Of a stretch of 64,000 nucleotides of DNA, positions 18,330-27,275 are shown in pieces (position 1 is the stretch's first letter; each line of letters begins with the position of its first letter). This DNA is from G965219965 sp965219965 (GTDB lineage Bacteria > Pseudomonadota > Alphaproteobacteria > RS24): positions 1,116,001 through 1,180,000 of the forward strand of contig OZ244796.1 in assembly GCA_965219965.1 (NCBI GenBank), read 5' to 3'. Made by a program: the position numbers and the translations under genes. A model generated the notes under the pieces. That model saw nothing but the letters and a program-made list of their open reading frames with translations, was not told where the DNA came from and searched no databases.

Positions 18330-20115
18330 TAATAATTTTTTCTTTGCCGTGCTGCTTTGTTTGGCCGTTTTGCTGGGCTGGCAGTATTTTGTGATTGACC
18401 CGCAAATTGCCGCACAAAAAGCCGCGCAAGAAGTGCGGGAAGAATCCGCACCCGAAATTATGCAGCCCGACAATCATACCGACCTGCCCGCGCCTTTATC
18501 GGACGCGCCCTTACCTGCCGCGCCGACCCCCGCCATAACACAAAACCCCGCCGCGCCCGACAATGCCCCGCGCCTTTCAATTCAAACGCCGCAATTAGAA
18601 GGCAGCTTGTCTTTGCGCGGCGCGAAGCTAGACACGCTCACCCTCACGCAATTTCCTGTTTCCCTGCACGCCGACCAAGCCGTGCAACTTTTACAACCCG
18701 AAAGCGCACAAGGTAATTATTGGCAAGTCACTTATGGCTGGATTGGGCAGGGCGCGCTCAGCGATGCTTTGCCCGATGCCAACACGCTTTGGCAAATAGA
18801 AAGTGGTGCAACCCTAACCCCCGACAGCCCCGTCACCTTAAAATATACCGCACCTAATGGCCTAACCTTTCGCCGCAATTTCGCGGTAGATGAAAATTTT
18901 ATGTTCACCATCACCCAAAGCGTGGAAAATAACAGCACCCAAAGTGTGAACCTTTACCCTTATGGGCAAATTTCACGGCGTGGGCGCGGCACGGAGCCAG
19001 AAATTTTTGTTCTGCATGAAGGCGGCATTGGCGTGCTGGGCGCGGAGCAGGAACTATATGAAGTCAGCTATTCTGATTTGACCGAAGAAGATGCTGTGCA
19101 GGAAAAAACCGCGCAAGGTTGGGTGGGGCTAACCGATAAATATTGGGCGACCGCGCTTATCCCGCCGCAAGGTGAAACATTCAACGCCCGCCTGCGCGGC
19201 AGTGAAAAGCCCACAGGGGCGGAATATCGCGCCGATTACGTGCTAAACAATGGCCGCGTGGTCGCGCCAAACCAAACCATATCGGTGCAAAGCCGTTTAT
19301 TTGCAGGCGCGAAGCTGGTTGAAGTGGTAGATGATTACAACGCACAAGGCATTGAAAAATTTGACCTGCTCATTGATTGGGGCTGGTTTTATTTTCTCAC
19401 CAAGCCCATGTTTAACCTGCTTGCTTTTTTCTACAGCCTAACGGGCAATTATGGCATTGGCATTTTGCTGGTGACGGTTTTGATAAAACTAATTTTCTTC
19501 CCGCTGGCGAATAAATCTTACATCACCATGGCCAAGATGAAACGCTTGCAACCAGAAATGATGCGGATACGTGAACTTTATGCCAAAGACAAGCCGCGCC
19601 AACAGCAAGAAATGGTGAAGCTGTATCGCACTGAGAAACTCAACCCGATGACGGGTTGCTTGCCCATGCTCATACAAATTCCGGTTTTCTTTTCGCTTTA
19701 TAAAGTCCTTTATGTCACCATTGATGTCCGCCACCAGCCCTTTTTTGGTTGGATAGAAGATTTATCCGCCCCCGACCCGACTTCCATTTTCAACCTATTT
19801 GGCTTGCTGCCCTTTTCGCCGCCTTTATTTTTAATGATTGGGATTTGGCCGGTGATTATGGGGCTGACCATGTTTGTGCAAATGCAAATGAACCCGCCCG
19901 CCCCCGACCCGATACAGCGCAAGATTTTTTCCTTTATGCCGCTTATTTTCACCTTTTTGCTGGCGGGTTTTCCGGCGGGCTTGGTGATTTATTGGGCGTG
20001 GAATAATTTCCTTTCCGTTATGCAACAGGGTTTTATTATGAAACGGCATGGCGCGGAAATAGAATTGCTTGCCAATCTCGGCCTAAAGAAGCGGTCAAAA
20101 AGTGACAAAGGATAA
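18316..20115 (+). CDS. yidC: Membrane protein insertase YidC
   Basis: This 599-residue inner-membrane insertase folds and inserts membrane proteins with or without SecYEG. It starts at GTG 18316 after GGGAG. An N-terminal membrane segment (about residues 8-24) is followed by a Pro/Ala-rich linker, a large periplasmic beta domain (about 75-340) and the conserved five-helix core beginning near G-N-Y-G-I-G-I-L-L-V-T. The C-terminal tail is Lys-rich, as in ribosome-binding YidC proteins. It overlaps engB by 14 bases. Confidence 0.97.
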   Translation: MGDNNNNFFFAVLLCLAVLLGWQYFVIDPQIAAQKAAQEVREESAPEIMQPDNHTDLPAPLSDAPLPAAPTPAITQNPAAPDNAPRLSIQTPQLEGSLSLRGAKLDTLTLTQFPVSLHADQAVQLLQPESAQGNYWQVTYGWIGQGALSDALPDANTLWQIESGATLTPDSPVTLKYTAPNGLTFRRNFAVDENFMFTITQSVENNSTQSVNLYPYGQISRRGRGTEPEIFVLHEGGIGVLGAEQELYEVSYSDLTEEDAVQEKTAQGWVGLTDKYWATALIPPQGETFNARLRGSEKPTGAEYRADYVLNNGRVVAPNQTISVQSRLFAGAKLVEVVDDYNAQGIEKFDLLIDWGWFYFLTKPMFNLLAFFYSLTGNYGIGILLVTVLIKLIFFPLANKSYITMAKMKRLQPEMMRIRELYAKDKPRQQQEMVKLYRTEKLNPMTGCLPMLIQIPVFFSLYKVLYVTIDVRHQPFFGWIEDLSAPDPTSIFNLFGLLPFSPPLFLMIGIWPVIMGLTMFVQMQMNPPAPDPIQRKIFSFMPLIFTFLLAGFPAGLVIYWAWNNFLSVMQQGFIMKRHGAEIELLANLGLKKRSKSDKG

Positions 20116-20791
20116 AACAGAAGCGGGCCATTTAGAAGCGGGCAGATGGCTCTTCGCGCAAGGCACGCAATTTCGCTTTGGCGTTGTTGCCCCTGACGGC
20201 TTGCCCGCCACCGACCAGCCCGAAATTGCTTTTGCTGGACGCTCTAATGTTGGCAAATCCAGCCTCATTAACGCGCTGACCAACACCAAAGCCCTTGCCC
20301 GCATTTCTGCCAAGCCCGGGCGCACGCAGGAGCTTAATTTTTTTGCCCTTGCCCCGCATTGCGGCACCGCAGACGATAATGGCGCGGCATGGTTGGTGGA
20401 TTTGCCCGGCTATGGTTATGCCCGCCAGTCCAAAAGCAAAATGGCCGACCGCCACAGCCTGCTTTTTCAGTATTTGCATCACCGCGCCCCTTTGCGCCGT
20501 GTTTTTGTGCTGGTAGATGCGCGGCATGGCTTTAAGCCCAGCGATATGGATATGCTCAGCGACCTAGACACGGCAGGGCTGTCCTATCAAATTGTGCTAA
20601 CCAAGACCGATAAGCTCAAACCCCCTGCTTTGGCGGCATGCGAGGCCGCCACGCAAGAAATACTGGCCAAACGCCCTGCCGCCCACCCCGTGCTATTGCC
20701 CACATCCAGCAAAACGGGTGCGGGTGTGGCGCAAGTGCGGGCGGAAATTGCGGCTCTGGTAGATATGGTGGCTTTAGGGTATAAGGCTTAA
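20102..20791 (+). CDS. engB: Ribosome biogenesis GTP-binding protein EngB (YsxC/YihA)
   Basis: This 229-residue GTPase takes part in large-subunit assembly. The P-loop G-R-S-N-V-G-K-S is at residues 46-53, the G2 region P-G-R-T-Q follows, G3 is D-L-P-G-Y-G-Y-A and G4 is T-K-T-D. The GTG start at 20102 lies inside the end of yidC, indicating coupled translation. Confidence 0.96.
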   Translation: MTKDKTEAGHLEAGRWLFAQGTQFRFGVVAPDGLPATDQPEIAFAGRSNVGKSSLINALTNTKALARISAKPGRTQELNFFALAPHCGTADDNGAAWLVDLPGYGYARQSKSKMADRHSLLFQYLHHRAPLRRVFVLVDARHGFKPSDMDMLSDLDTAGLSYQIVLTKTDKLKPPALAACEAATQEILAKRPAAHPVLLPTSSKTGAGVAQVRAEIAALVDMVALGYKA

Positions 20792-20823
20792 AGACAAATT
20801 CAGACGCAAGGGGAGTGGTGGCC

Positions 20824-21786
20824 ATGCCAGTAAAGAAACAGGCGAAAAAACCAGTTAAGAAACCAGCGAAAAAACGGGCGCGGAAAACGCCCAAAGACTC
20901 CAGCATGGGCAAAGCATGGCTGGAAAAAGCACCCATCTTAACCGAAGCCCTGCCTTTCATGCAGCTTTATGACAGCCGCACCATTGTCATTAAATATGGC
21001 GGTCATGCGATGGGCGATGCCGCGCTTTCTAAGAAATTCGCCGATGATGTTGTGCTGCTCAAGCAAGCGGGCATTAACCCTGTGGTTGTGCATGGCGGCG
21101 GGCCGCAAATCAGTCAAATGTTGGAACGGCTTGGCATTAAAAGCAAATTTGCTTCCGGTGTGCGGATTACCGATAAGCCAACTGTGGAAGTCGTGGAAAT
21201 GGTTTTAGCGGGGGCTATCAATAAACAAATTGTCACCGCCCTGAACCAAGCCGGTGGCAAGGCTTTGGGCATTTCGGGCAAGGACGGCAATTTAATGATT
21301 GCCAAGCAGAAGAAAAATAAAATGCGGACGCCGCGCAGTAATGTGGAAAAAATCTTGGACTTGGGCTTTACTGGCACGCCGCAAAAAGTAGATGCCGAAG
21401 TCATAGAAACCATGATTGCTTCTGACATTATCCCCGTCATTGCCCCCATTGCCACATCGGCAAGTGGCCAAACGCTTAACGTCAATGCCGACACGGCGGC
21501 GGGCGCGATTGCCGCCGCTTTGGGAGCGGAACGGCTTTTGCTGCTCACCGATATAGAAGGCGTGTTAGACAAAAAGGGCAAAGTAATAGAACGGCTCAGC
21601 TCGCGTCAGGCCAAAACGCTCATAAGCAATGGCACAGCAGGCGGGGGTATGATTCCCAAGCTGGAAACTGCCATTGATGCCAAGCGCAAAGGCGTAGGCG
21701 GCGTGGCGATTTTGGACGGGCGGGTGGCGCATGCCATTTTGCTAGAGCTGTTCACCGAACTCGGTGCGGGAACATTGATTGAATAA
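20824..21786 (+). CDS. argB: Acetylglutamate kinase with lysine-rich N-terminal extension
   Basis: ArgB phosphorylates N-acetylglutamate, the second step of arginine synthesis. The core (from about residue 40) has I-K-Y-G-G-H-A-M, V-V-H-G-G-G-P-Q-I, the N-V-N-A-D substrate loop and G-G-G-M-I-P-K, all as expected. The protein is 320 residues from the ATG at 20824; GTG codons at 20815 and 20818 are alternatives. The first 28 residues form K-K/A-K-K-P repeats like a histone H1 tail, absent from typical ArgB. It follows engB after a short gap with an AAGGGGAG site. Confidence 0.94.
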   Translation: MPVKKQAKKPVKKPAKKRARKTPKDSSMGKAWLEKAPILTEALPFMQLYDSRTIVIKYGGHAMGDAALSKKFADDVVLLKQAGINPVVVHGGGPQISQMLERLGIKSKFASGVRITDKPTVEVVEMVLAGAINKQIVTALNQAGGKALGISGKDGNLMIAKQKKNKMRTPRSNVEKILDLGFTGTPQKVDAEVIETMIASDIIPVIAPIATSASGQTLNVNADTAAGAIAAALGAERLLLLTDIEGVLDKKGKVIERLSSRQAKTLISNGTAGGGMIPKLETAIDAKRKGVGGVAILDGRVAHAILLELFTELGAGTLIE

Positions 21787-21797
21787 TGTGCTAAAAA

Positions 21798-22826
21798 ATG
21801 CCCCGATATTTCTTTGCCCCTCTTGCCGCTTTATTCATATTGGCTTCCCTGTGCGCTGGCCTGCCCGCCCCGCAGGTTCAGGCGCAAGAAAATGTGCAAA
21901 TAAAATTATGCAATGAAACCAGCTATGTCATTCAAGCCGCCACTGCGTTTCAAATTGGGGCGGCGAGCCAGTCAAAAGGGTGGCGGCAAATCCTACCCGG
22001 CGCATGCGCCACCGCACCCATGAAAGCAGGAGCCAATGGCAGATATTACGTCTATGCCCAATCCATTGGCGTCCATGCGGGCGCGGTGCAACGTTTTAAG
22101 GGCAATGAGCAATTTTGCATTGGCGCACCCAGTGGTTTTGAAATTGACGGGCGGCGTGAATGTCGTGAGCGCGGCCATGCGATGGCCGATTTCGCCCCCA
22201 CCGATATAGACGCGCAAAAATCGCTCGTCACCTTTACCGACCCGCTTGATTTTGGCACAAAACGCGCCCGCATTGCTGGCGCACAGCGTTTGCTTAGCGA
22301 TATTGGCTATGATGTTGGCAAGGTGGACGGCTTTATGGGGCGGCGCACGCGCACGGCTTTGGAAGATTTTCGCAAAAAACATGAGCTGCCGCCAAAGCTG
22401 CAAATCACTTCTGCCTTTCTGGCCAAATTGCTGGAAGTCGCCGCCATACATAGCGATAAGCGCGGCCTGATTTTGTGCAATAAAACGTCGGATTTAATTT
22501 GGGCGGCTTTGGGCGAGATAAGCCGCGATAGTTTCAAAACGCAAGGCTGGCTGAAAGTCCAACCTAAGCAATGCACCAAAGGCATTAATGCGATTTTGAC
22601 CAATCGCTATTATTTTGTTTATGCCGAAGCGGTTGATGATAACGGCAATCCGGTGATGCGCGCTGGACGGCGGCAAGTTTGGGCGGGGGATTTTAGCCTT
22701 TGCACCAAGCCGACCCGTTTTACCATTGAGGGGCGGAATGATTGTGCCTCACAAGGTTTTGACAAAACTGGTTTTATGAAAATTGACACGGGCAGTAAAC
22801 CATCATGGGTTGTGAGTTTTGAATAA
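21798..22826 (+). CDS. Secreted protein with two DUF1036-like modules around a peptidoglycan-binding domain
   Basis: A 342-residue exported protein with a signal peptide cleaved near residue 29 (V-Q-A-Q). Residues about 34-150 and 225-340 are related to each other. Both start with L-C-N-(E/K)-T-S followed by a G-W segment, a Cys and Y-Y-x-Y-A-x-(S/A), matching DUF1036. Between them (about 157-212) is a PG_binding_1-like domain with A-Q-R-L-L-S-D-I-G-Y-D and G-F-M-G-R-R-T-R-T-A. It is probably periplasmic and wall-associated. The last bases overlap the next gene. Confidence 0.82.
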   Translation: MPRYFFAPLAALFILASLCAGLPAPQVQAQENVQIKLCNETSYVIQAATAFQIGAASQSKGWRQILPGACATAPMKAGANGRYYVYAQSIGVHAGAVQRFKGNEQFCIGAPSGFEIDGRRECRERGHAMADFAPTDIDAQKSLVTFTDPLDFGTKRARIAGAQRLLSDIGYDVGKVDGFMGRRTRTALEDFRKKHELPPKLQITSAFLAKLLEVAAIHSDKRGLILCNKTSDLIWAALGEISRDSFKTQGWLKVQPKQCTKGINAILTNRYYFVYAEAVDDNGNPVMRAGRRQVWAGDFSLCTKPTRFTIEGRNDCASQGFDKTGFMKIDTGSKPSWVVSFE

Positions 22827-23505
22827 ACACAATTTTTCACATATTAAAAGCTGGGTGTTTGACTTAGACAACACACTTTACCCGCCAGAGATAGATTTAT
22901 TTGCTTTAGTGGATAAGCGCATGACGCGCTTTATTGAAAAAGAGCTGAACCTAAACCACCAAGACGCTTTTGCATTGCAGAAAAAATACTGGCTGGATTA
23001 TGGCACAACCCTAAGTGGCATGATGCGCCATCACGGCACTGAGCCAGATGCGTTTTTGCAATTTGTCCATGATGTTGATATTTCCACCCTCGCCCCTAAT
23101 GACGCGCTAGGCACAGCTTTAGCTGCCCTTGACGCGCCCAAATATATTTTCACCAATGCCACGGCGGCCCATGCTGAAAATGTCGCCCGCCAGCTTGGCA
23201 TATTGAATCATTTTGACGGCATTTTTGATATTTACGCCGCCAATTATATTCCCAAACCGCAAATCGCGCCTTATGATAAAATGCTGTCCCATTTTAACAT
23301 TGACCCCACCGCCGCCGCGCTCATTGAAGATATGGCGCGCAATCTCTCCCCCGCCGCCGAGCGTGGCATGACCACCATTTGGTTGCGCCCGCCCCCGCAT
23401 GAAGACGCGACCAGCCATACGCAAATGAGTCACATTGGCGCAGATGAGGGGCATATTGACCATGTCATTGACGCGCTTGTGCCGTTTTTGCAAAGCCTAA
23501 AATAG
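22819..23505 (+). CDS. HAD-family hydrolase, pyrimidine 5'-nucleotidase type
   Basis: A 228-residue soluble hydrolase. HAD motif I is D-L-D-N-T at residues 15-19, motif II is in I-F-T-N-A-T, and the D-I-Y-A-A-N-Y-I-P-K-P segment carries the motif III lysine. The D-x-D-N-T-L-Y-P pattern is that of the SDT1/PHM8 pyrimidine 5'-nucleotidase group. The best start is a TTG at 22819 that overlaps the preceding stop by eight bases. It precedes dapD in the usual alphaproteobacterial order. Confidence 0.87.
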   Translation: MNKHNFSHIKSWVFDLDNTLYPPEIDLFALVDKRMTRFIEKELNLNHQDAFALQKKYWLDYGTTLSGMMRHHGTEPDAFLQFVHDVDISTLAPNDALGTALAALDAPKYIFTNATAAHAENVARQLGILNHFDGIFDIYAANYIPKPQIAPYDKMLSHFNIDPTAAALIEDMARNLSPAAERGMTTIWLRPPPHEDATSHTQMSHIGADEGHIDHVIDALVPFLQSLK

Positions 23506-23576
23506 TGCCGTTTTCCTTGACACAAGCGGGGCGGCTGTTAGTTTCGCCCTCATAAACATACGTTTGGAGAGACGAT

Positions 23577-24413
23577 ATGAGCGATTTAACCGCTTTGCAA
23601 ACCAGCATTGAGGCCGCTTTTGAGCAAGCCAGCACGATAACGCCCGCCACCACAGGCGCGGTGCGTGAGGCTGTGGAAGCGGCGATGGATTTATTGGATA
23701 AAGGCCAAGTCCGTGTTGCCGAAAAAAGCGGCACGGATTGGCAGGTTAATCAATGGTTGAAAAAAGCCGTTTTGCTGTCTTTCCGCCTCAATGATATGCA
23801 CCTGATTGCGGGCGGAGCGGGCGACAACACCCATTGGTGGGATAAAGTCCCGTCTAAATTCGCCGATTGGAGCGCGGATGATTTCGCGGCGGCCAATTTC
23901 CGTGCTGTGCCAAATTGCACTGTGCGGCGTGGCGCATATATTGCCGAAGGCGTGGTGCTGATGCCGTGCTTTGTTAATCTTGGGGCTTATGTGGATTCTG
24001 GCACTATGGTGGACACATGGGCAACCGTCGGTTCTTGCGCCCAAATTGGCAAAAATGTGCATATATCGGGCGGCGCGGGCATTGGCGGCGTGTTAGAACC
24101 TTTGCAGGCCGCCCCGACCATTATTGAAGATAATTGTTTTATCGGCGCACGTTCCGAAGTGGCCGAAGGCGTGATTGTGCGCGAAGGGGCGGTGCTGTCT
24201 ATGGGCGTTTTCATTTCCGCTTCCACAAAAATTATTGACCGTGCGACAGGTGCGATAACTTATGGCGAAGTTCCGCCCCATGCGGTTGTTGTCCCCGGCA
24301 CTTTGCCCGCCAGTGAAGCGGGCAAGCCGGCTTTGGCTTGTGCGGTGATTGTCAAAACAGTGGACGCCCGCACCCGTGCAAAAACATCTGTTAATGAATT
24401 GCTGCGTGATTAG
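23577..24413 (+). CDS. dapD: Tetrahydrodipicolinate N-succinyltransferase
   Basis: DapD adds succinate to tetrahydrodipicolinate in the succinylase branch of lysine and diaminopimelate synthesis. The 278-residue protein has a helical N-terminus and a left-handed beta-helix made of hexapeptide repeats (about residues 110-240), including G-A-Y-I-A-E-G, G-A-Y-V-D-S-G-T-M-V-D-T-W and G-A-R-S-E-V-A-E-G. A GGAGAG site precedes the ATG. dapE follows nine bases later. Confidence 0.97.
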   Translation: MSDLTALQTSIEAAFEQASTITPATTGAVREAVEAAMDLLDKGQVRVAEKSGTDWQVNQWLKKAVLLSFRLNDMHLIAGGAGDNTHWWDKVPSKFADWSADDFAAANFRAVPNCTVRRGAYIAEGVVLMPCFVNLGAYVDSGTMVDTWATVGSCAQIGKNVHISGGAGIGGVLEPLQAAPTIIEDNCFIGARSEVAEGVIVREGAVLSMGVFISASTKIIDRATGAITYGEVPPHAVVVPGTLPASEAGKPALACAVIVKTVDARTRAKTSVNELLRD

Positions 24414-24421
24414 AGGAAAAA

Positions 24422-25573
24422 ATGAGCCTTGATGCTGTCCAACTCGCCGCCGCCCTTATACGTTGCCCATCGGTGACGCCCCTAGAAGCGGGTGCGCTTG
24501 ATTTGCTCCAAGCCGAATTAGAAAAACTTGGCTTTGATTGCACCCGCTTGCCTTTTGAAGAAGAAGGCACAGCGCGGGTGGATAATCTTTACGCACGGCT
24601 TGGCACAGCCGCGCCGCATTTTTGTTTTGCTGGCCATGTTGATGTTGTCGCGGCGGGCGATAGCGAAGCATGGACGCATGACCCGTTTAGCGGGGCGATT
24701 ATTGACGACCAGCTTTGGGGGCGCGGGGTAGCCGATATGAAAGGCGCGATTGCTGCTTTTATCGCCGCCATTTCCCAGCACCTCAACCAGCATGGTGCGC
24801 CAAGCGGCTCTGTCAGCCTGCTTATTACGGGCGATGAAGAAGGCGCGGCCATTAACGGCACAGCCAAAATGCTGGCTTGGCTGGCCGAGCAAAACCAAAC
24901 CATTGATGATTGCCTTGTTGGCGAGCCGACCAATCCTGAAACACTTGGCGAGATGGTTAAAATTGGGCGGCGCGGCAGTGTGAATGGCGTTGTCACTGTG
25001 CATGGCACGCAAGGCCATGTCGCTTATCCCGACAAGGCCGACAATCCCATTCCGCATCTTTTGCGCCTCGTCAATACGCTGGCCAGCACGCCTCTAGATA
25101 ATGGCACCGATAATTTCCCGCCCAGCCGATTGGAAATCACCAGCTTTGATGTTGGCAACGCGGCGACCAATATCATTCCGCCTATGGCGCAAGCGCGTTT
25201 TAACATTCGCTATAATGACACATGGAACCGCGACAGCATTGCAAATTGGATTGAAAGCCAGCTTGAAGCTGTGCGCGAAAAGGCCAATATGGAGTTGACG
25301 CTCCATCATACGGGCGAAAGTTTTTTAACGAAAAATGACACGCTTACCGAACTTGTTTCGGGGGCGGTGGAAAAAATTACCGCCCGCAAGCCCGAACTTT
25401 CCACCAGTGGCGGCACATCAGATGCGCGTTTCATCACCCGTTACGCGCCCGTTATTGAATTTGGCTTATGCGGCCAGACCATGCACAAAATAGATGAGCG
25501 CGTGCCAGTGGCCGATATAGAAAAGCTGGTGCAAATTTACGCCGAAATTTTGCACAGCTATTTTTCTGCATAA
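24422..25573 (+). CDS. dapE: Succinyl-diaminopimelate desuccinylase
   Basis: This 383-residue M20-family zinc amidohydrolase releases LL-diaminopimelate. Metal ligands are visible as G-H-x-D (His72, Asp74), W-G-R-G-V-A-D-M-K (Asp105) and G-D-E-E-G (Glu139/Glu140). The dimerisation domain lies at about 180-295. The C-terminal H-K-I-D-E motif contributes the last ligand. It is cotranscribed with dapD and ends convergently with truA, overlapping by 16 bases. Confidence 0.97.
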   Translation: MSLDAVQLAAALIRCPSVTPLEAGALDLLQAELEKLGFDCTRLPFEEEGTARVDNLYARLGTAAPHFCFAGHVDVVAAGDSEAWTHDPFSGAIIDDQLWGRGVADMKGAIAAFIAAISQHLNQHGAPSGSVSLLITGDEEGAAINGTAKMLAWLAEQNQTIDDCLVGEPTNPETLGEMVKIGRRGSVNGVVTVHGTQGHVAYPDKADNPIPHLLRLVNTLASTPLDNGTDNFPPSRLEITSFDVGNAATNIIPPMAQARFNIRYNDTWNRDSIANWIESQLEAVREKANMELTLHHTGESFLTKNDTLTELVSGAVEKITARKPELSTSGGTSDARFITRYAPVIEFGLCGQTMHKIDERVPVADIEKLVQIYAEILHSYFSA

Positions 25574-26319
25574 TCTACCTGCATAAAAGTCAAACCCTCT
25601 GGCGGGGCAACAGGCGGACAGCTGGCGCGGTCGCACGCCACCAAAGCCGCTTGCACATCTTTGGCCGACCATTTGCCTTCGCCAACCCATTTTAACGCGC
25701 CCGCAAAAGAGCGTATTTGATTGTGCAAAAAACTCCGCGCCGCCACATGGAGCAGAACCTCCTGCCCGTTCTGCCCATCGCATTCTGTAATTTCAATCGC
25801 ATCAATCGTCTTAATGGGCGAGGCGGCTTGGCAATGCACCGAGCGAAACGTGCTAAAATCATGCGAGCCAACCAGCACCGCCGCCGCTTCCTGCATAGCG
25901 GTCACATTGAGTTTTTGCGGCAAATGCCATACCCGCCCCCTATCTAGCCCAAGCGGGGCGCGGCGTGCCATAAAGCGATAAACATAATGCCGTTTTGTCG
26001 CCGAAAATCGCGCATCAAAATCTGCCCCCACTTTTTCCGCCGCCAAAACTGCCACCGCTTTTGGTTTAAGATGCTGGTTGACCGCCTTACATAATGTCGC
26101 CGTGTCCGTTTCTTTTGCCAACACCACATGGCCAACTTGCCCGCGTGCATGCACGCCCGTATCGGTGCGCCCCGCGCCATAGACCACCACCTGCTCGCCG
26201 CAAAATTTTTCAAACGCCGCCGCCAGCGCGTCTTGCACCCCGCAGCCTTGTTTTTGGCTTTGCCAGCCGCAAAAACCCGCACCATCATATTCAATGAGCA
26301 ATTTATATTTTTGTGTCAC
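25558..26319 (-). CDS. truA: tRNA pseudouridine(38-40) synthase TruA
   Basis: TruA makes pseudouridine at positions 38-40 of tRNA anticodon arms. The protein is 253 residues from a GTG start whose GTGA overlaps the fmt stop, a common arrangement. The catalytic aspartate is in G-R-T-D-T-G-V-H-A (Asp53), and H-N-Q-I-R occurs in the C-terminal half. The longer frame upstream to 26430 lies inside fmt and is not used. Confidence 0.96.
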   Translation of the reverse strand: MTQKYKLLIEYDGAGFCGWQSQKQGCGVQDALAAAFEKFCGEQVVVYGAGRTDTGVHARGQVGHVVLAKETDTATLCKAVNQHLKPKAVAVLAAEKVGADFDARFSATKRHYVYRFMARRAPLGLDRGRVWHLPQKLNVTAMQEAAAVLVGSHDFSTFRSVHCQAASPIKTIDAIEITECDGQNGQEVLLHVAARSFLHNQIRSFAGALKWVGEGKWSAKDVQAALVACDRASCPPVAPPEGLTFMQVDYAEK

Positions 26320-27266
26320 GCTAAAATATCCCCGCAGGCCAAGCCCGCGCCGCGAATAAAATCTTCGCCATCCATCGCGGCCTTGCCTGATTTTTGCACG
26401 CGCTCCAACACCAATGCCCCCTCGCCGCAAGCAATGGTTAAAGGCGTGAGCGATAAAATTTCCCCCGCTTGGCCAAACGCATCAACGGGACGGGCTTGTA
26501 AAATTTTCAGCCGCCCGCCCCCGCCCCCACCTTCACCTTCGTCTTCGTCTTTGGACAATTTGGGCAAAGCACACCACGCCGCAGGCGCAGGCACAAGCCC
26601 GCGAATATGTGCGTCTAAATCTGCCGCCGAGCGTATCCAATCAATTTGCGCTTCGGCTTTGGTGATTTTTTTTGCGTAAGTCACCCCGTGTTCGCTTTGG
26701 GCTTGCGGCTTTAATTTATCCATCGCGTCAATCGCTGCCACAATCGCTTTCGCGCCCAGCATCATCAGCCTATCATGCACACTGCCCGCCGCTTCATCGC
26801 CGCCAATGGGCATTTCCTCGCGCCACAAAATCGGGCCCGTATCCAAACCGGCTTGCATTTGCATAATGCAAATACCAGTTTGCTTATCGCCCGCCATAAT
26901 GGCGCGTTGAATCGGTGCCGCTCCACGCCAGCGCGGCAAAAGCGAGGCATGGATATTCCAACACCCATGCACAGGCGCGGCCAAAATTTCTTCAGGCAAA
27001 AGCAAACCATAAGCCACCACCACCGCCAGCTCGGCCTTATGGGCGGCAAATTGCGCCTGCACTTTTGCATCGCTCAAATTGTCGGGTGTAAAAATTTCCA
27101 GCCCCAATTTTTCCCCCGCTTCATGCACGGGCGATTTTTTTTCCGCCATGCCACGGGCTTGCCGCGCTGGTGGGCGCGTATAAACGGCGCAAATATCATG
27201 CGCCTCGTGCAGAGCTTGCAAAGCTGGCACAGCGAAATCTGGCGTTCCCATAAAAATCAGACGCAT
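26316..27266 (-). CDS. fmt: Methionyl-tRNA formyltransferase
   Basis: Fmt formylates initiator methionyl-tRNA. The 316-residue protein has F-M-G-T-P-D-F-A near the N-terminus, the catalytic N-I-H-A-S-L-L-P-R-W-R-G segment with Asn and His, and the D-T-G-P-I loop. The C-terminal OB-fold domain contains an acidic/glycine insert (K-D-E-D-E-G-E followed by six Gly) at about residues 236-250, which is not a family feature. Order is def, fmt, truA, all on the minus strand with tight spacing. Confidence 0.96.
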   Translation of the reverse strand: MRLIFMGTPDFAVPALQALHEAHDICAVYTRPPARQARGMAEKKSPVHEAGEKLGLEIFTPDNLSDAKVQAQFAAHKAELAVVVAYGLLLPEEILAAPVHGCWNIHASLLPRWRGAAPIQRAIMAGDKQTGICIMQMQAGLDTGPILWREEMPIGGDEAAGSVHDRLMMLGAKAIVAAIDAMDKLKPQAQSEHGVTYAKKITKAEAQIDWIRSAADLDAHIRGLVPAPAAWCALPKLSKDEDEGEGGGGGGRLKILQARPVDAFGQAGEILSLTPLTIACGEGALVLERVQKSGKAAMDGEDFIRGAGLACGDILA

Positions 27267-27275
27267 CGCGCCCTC

